Source: Haloquadratum sp. J07HQX50
GTDB taxonomy: Archaea > Halobacteriota > Halobacteria > Halobacteriales > Haloferacaceae
Length of the DNA: 6,326 nt
Reading direction: 5' to 3'
Assembly: GCA_000416005.1 (NCBI GenBank)
Contig: KE356563.1
Location: forward strand, 646,850 to 653,175
Shown here: in pieces, positions 5,233-6,326 of the stretch
Layout of the letters: each line of letters begins with the position of its first letter
How positions within the stretch are numbered: the stretch's first letter is position 1
Program-made: the position numbers and the translations under genes
Notes under the pieces: model-generated
Seen by the model: only the letters and a program-made list of their open reading frames with translations
What the model was told of the DNA's origin: nothing
The model's database searches: none

Positions 5233-6326
5233 TCATGATGACCCGGGACGACGCATGCGCCCGAGAGCCTGTCTGATTCTGCTCGAAATCCAGCGTCGAT
5301 GGATGATTACTTCTGCCGTAGCCAGAACGAATAGCAGAACAATATCCAAAGTGAAGTACACAAGACTCCATGGGGCCATCCAGATTGGCTTAATCCATTG
5401 TGAGATACCCTCCCACGCCTCAGCGAACTCTGAGCCAGGTGAGTTTAGTGGTGTCCCGCCTACCATCGTTTTTATCCACTCAGGGAATGTTGTTGTTGCT
5501 GTTCCTGTTCCGGTTCCAGGTGTCTCTCCGGCACTTCCTGAGAGTTGGTATGACCCAGAAATATTCTGATCAATCATTGTCGGTCCGCCGGCTTCATTCC
5601 CATGTACCGCACGTTCAACATCAAATGGTGCCCATGGTGTATACACCTCCCAGATAATCTCGCCTGTCGGTGTGACCTCGATCACGCGGTGACCAAGTGA
5701 ATCGACAATCAGCGTATTTCCATTAGGGAGGCGATCCGCATCGCGTGGCCAGTTTAGTTGATCATCACCCATCACCCACACCTGTTCCCATTGGCACTCT
5801 CCTGTCTCACTCCGATTGACGCAACTGTACTCGACGATTCGGTCATTCTCGCTATCCGCAACGAGGACCGTTGGTGCGCCGGTTTGTGATTCAAGATACT
5901 GTGGGTCATGTTGCTCATTCAATATTGCGTGTTTCTGGTCGGCTCCAAGTTGCATTGTGATATTCTTCGTTGATCGGTTGACAACGATGACCTGATCAAA
6001 ATTTCGCGGTGAAACAAGATATTTGCCATCCTCAATTTTGTCAACGTCATTCACATGGCTCCAGTCGTCGTTCATTCCGCCATCTGTCTCACTCGGATAA
6101 TGGTTTTTGAAGTACCACTCCCAGACGATTTTATCCTCCGAAAGGTCGTATATAAACAGTCGGTCGTTGCTGGTTCCGTTGTTGTCGTCGTACTCACGCA
6201 TATTCGCAACGAGCAACTGATCACCGTTGATCAAATCCACGTCGTGTGTATCTGTGATACTGAAATTTTGTTGCCAGACTCGGTCTCTCGTTTCAGCCTC
6301 TAGTTCATAGACAAGTGTCCGGCCGG
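5233..6326 (-). CDS. Arylsulfotransferase (ASST)-like membrane-anchored beta-propeller protein, C-terminal part
   Basis: The frame is open at the right edge; 363 residues are visible and the true start lies outside (the GTG at 6240 is internal, since coding-like sequence GRTLVYELEAETRDRVW precedes it). Repeated blades appear in order: DTHDVDLINGDQLLVANMRE, LFIYDLSEDKIVWEW, DDWSHVNDVDKIEDGKYLVS followed by PRNFDQVIVVNRST (around visible residues 86-115), then HDPQYL, APTVLVADSENDRIVEY, WPRDADRLPNGNTLIVDS and GHRVIEVTPTGEIIWEV. The W-S/T-H-x-N motif, SPRNFD and PRDADRLPNGNTL are hallmarks of the ASST family propeller. A Gly/Thr linker (ETPGTGTGTATTT) then leads to a membrane helix (WSLVYFTLDIVLLFVLATAEV) and a basic cytoplasmic tail (HRRW...RIRQALGRMRRPGSS). 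Five N-glycosylation sequons support an extracellular propeller. Known ASST enzymes move sulfate between phenols through a histidine; whether this one is catalytic is not shown, and many haloarchaeal members may be structural. Confidence 0.85.
   Translation of the reverse strand, partial: GRTLVYELEAETRDRVWQQNFSITDTHDVDLINGDQLLVANMREYDDNNGTSNDRLFIYDLSEDKIVWEWYFKNHYPSETDGGMNDDWSHVNDVDKIEDGKYLVSPRNFDQVIVVNRSTKNITMQLGADQKHAILNEQHDPQYLESQTGAPTVLVADSENDRIVEYSCVNRSETGECQWEQVWVMGDDQLNWPRDADRLPNGNTLIVDSLGHRVIEVTPTGEIIWEVYTPWAPFDVERAVHGNEAGGPTMIDQNISGSYQLSGSAGETPGTGTGTATTTFPEWIKTMVGGTPLNSPGSEFAEAWEGISQWIKPIWMAPWSLVYFTLDIVLLFVLATAEVIIHRRWISSRIRQALGRMRRPGSS

Noticed and set aside
1..6326. CRISPR array, tRNA or rRNA genes
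   Set aside because: No regularly spaced repeats and no cloverleaf or rRNA-like sequence were seen on either strand by reading.

Overview
The window looks like low-GC haloarchaeal DNA. The best-supported proteins are acidic. AT-rich TATA-like boxes sit about 25 bases upstream of start codons that lack ribosome binding sites (leaderless style). The families are haloarchaeal: an arylsulfotransferase-like surface protein with many N-glycosylation sequons, a DUF5518-like membrane protein and a small exported beta-type protein. Roughly balanced base composition, low coding density and many decayed insertion-sequence scraps fit a Haloquadratum-like genome. That assignment is inference, not proof.

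Layout. Positions 1-150 (minus strand) hold the N-terminus of an FAD-dependent oxidoreductase that runs off the left edge. A small plus-strand ORF of unknown function lies at 272-463. Positions 464-955 have no intact gene, only a possible worn reading frame. A four-helix membrane protein of unknown function lies at 956-1375 (plus). Positions 1376-1883 hold a hairpin, a 10-bp inverted repeat, a possible decayed ORF and a short palindrome. A small exported protein is encoded at 1884-2282 (minus) with a clear TATA box, and a doubtful acidic ORF lies across from it at 2385-2600. Positions 2594-3620 are a graveyard whose recognisable part is a frameshifted, internally deleted IS4-superfamily transposase. 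Positions 3620-4078 contain only a hairpin and a promoter. A DUF5518-like membrane protein lies at 4079-4531 (plus). Positions 4532-5232 are non-coding, with one hairpin resembling an IS200/IS605-type end. Positions 5233-6326 (minus) encode the C-terminal 363 residues of a membrane-anchored arylsulfotransferase-like beta-propeller protein, open at the right edge.

The intact genes are separate single units on alternating strands, with promoters where they can be seen. No operon and no defence, CRISPR or RNA-guided system is visible. The region reads as an accessory, cell-envelope-flavoured segment (two exported and two membrane proteins) eroded by repeated IS insertion and decay. I find no convincing new multi-gene system.
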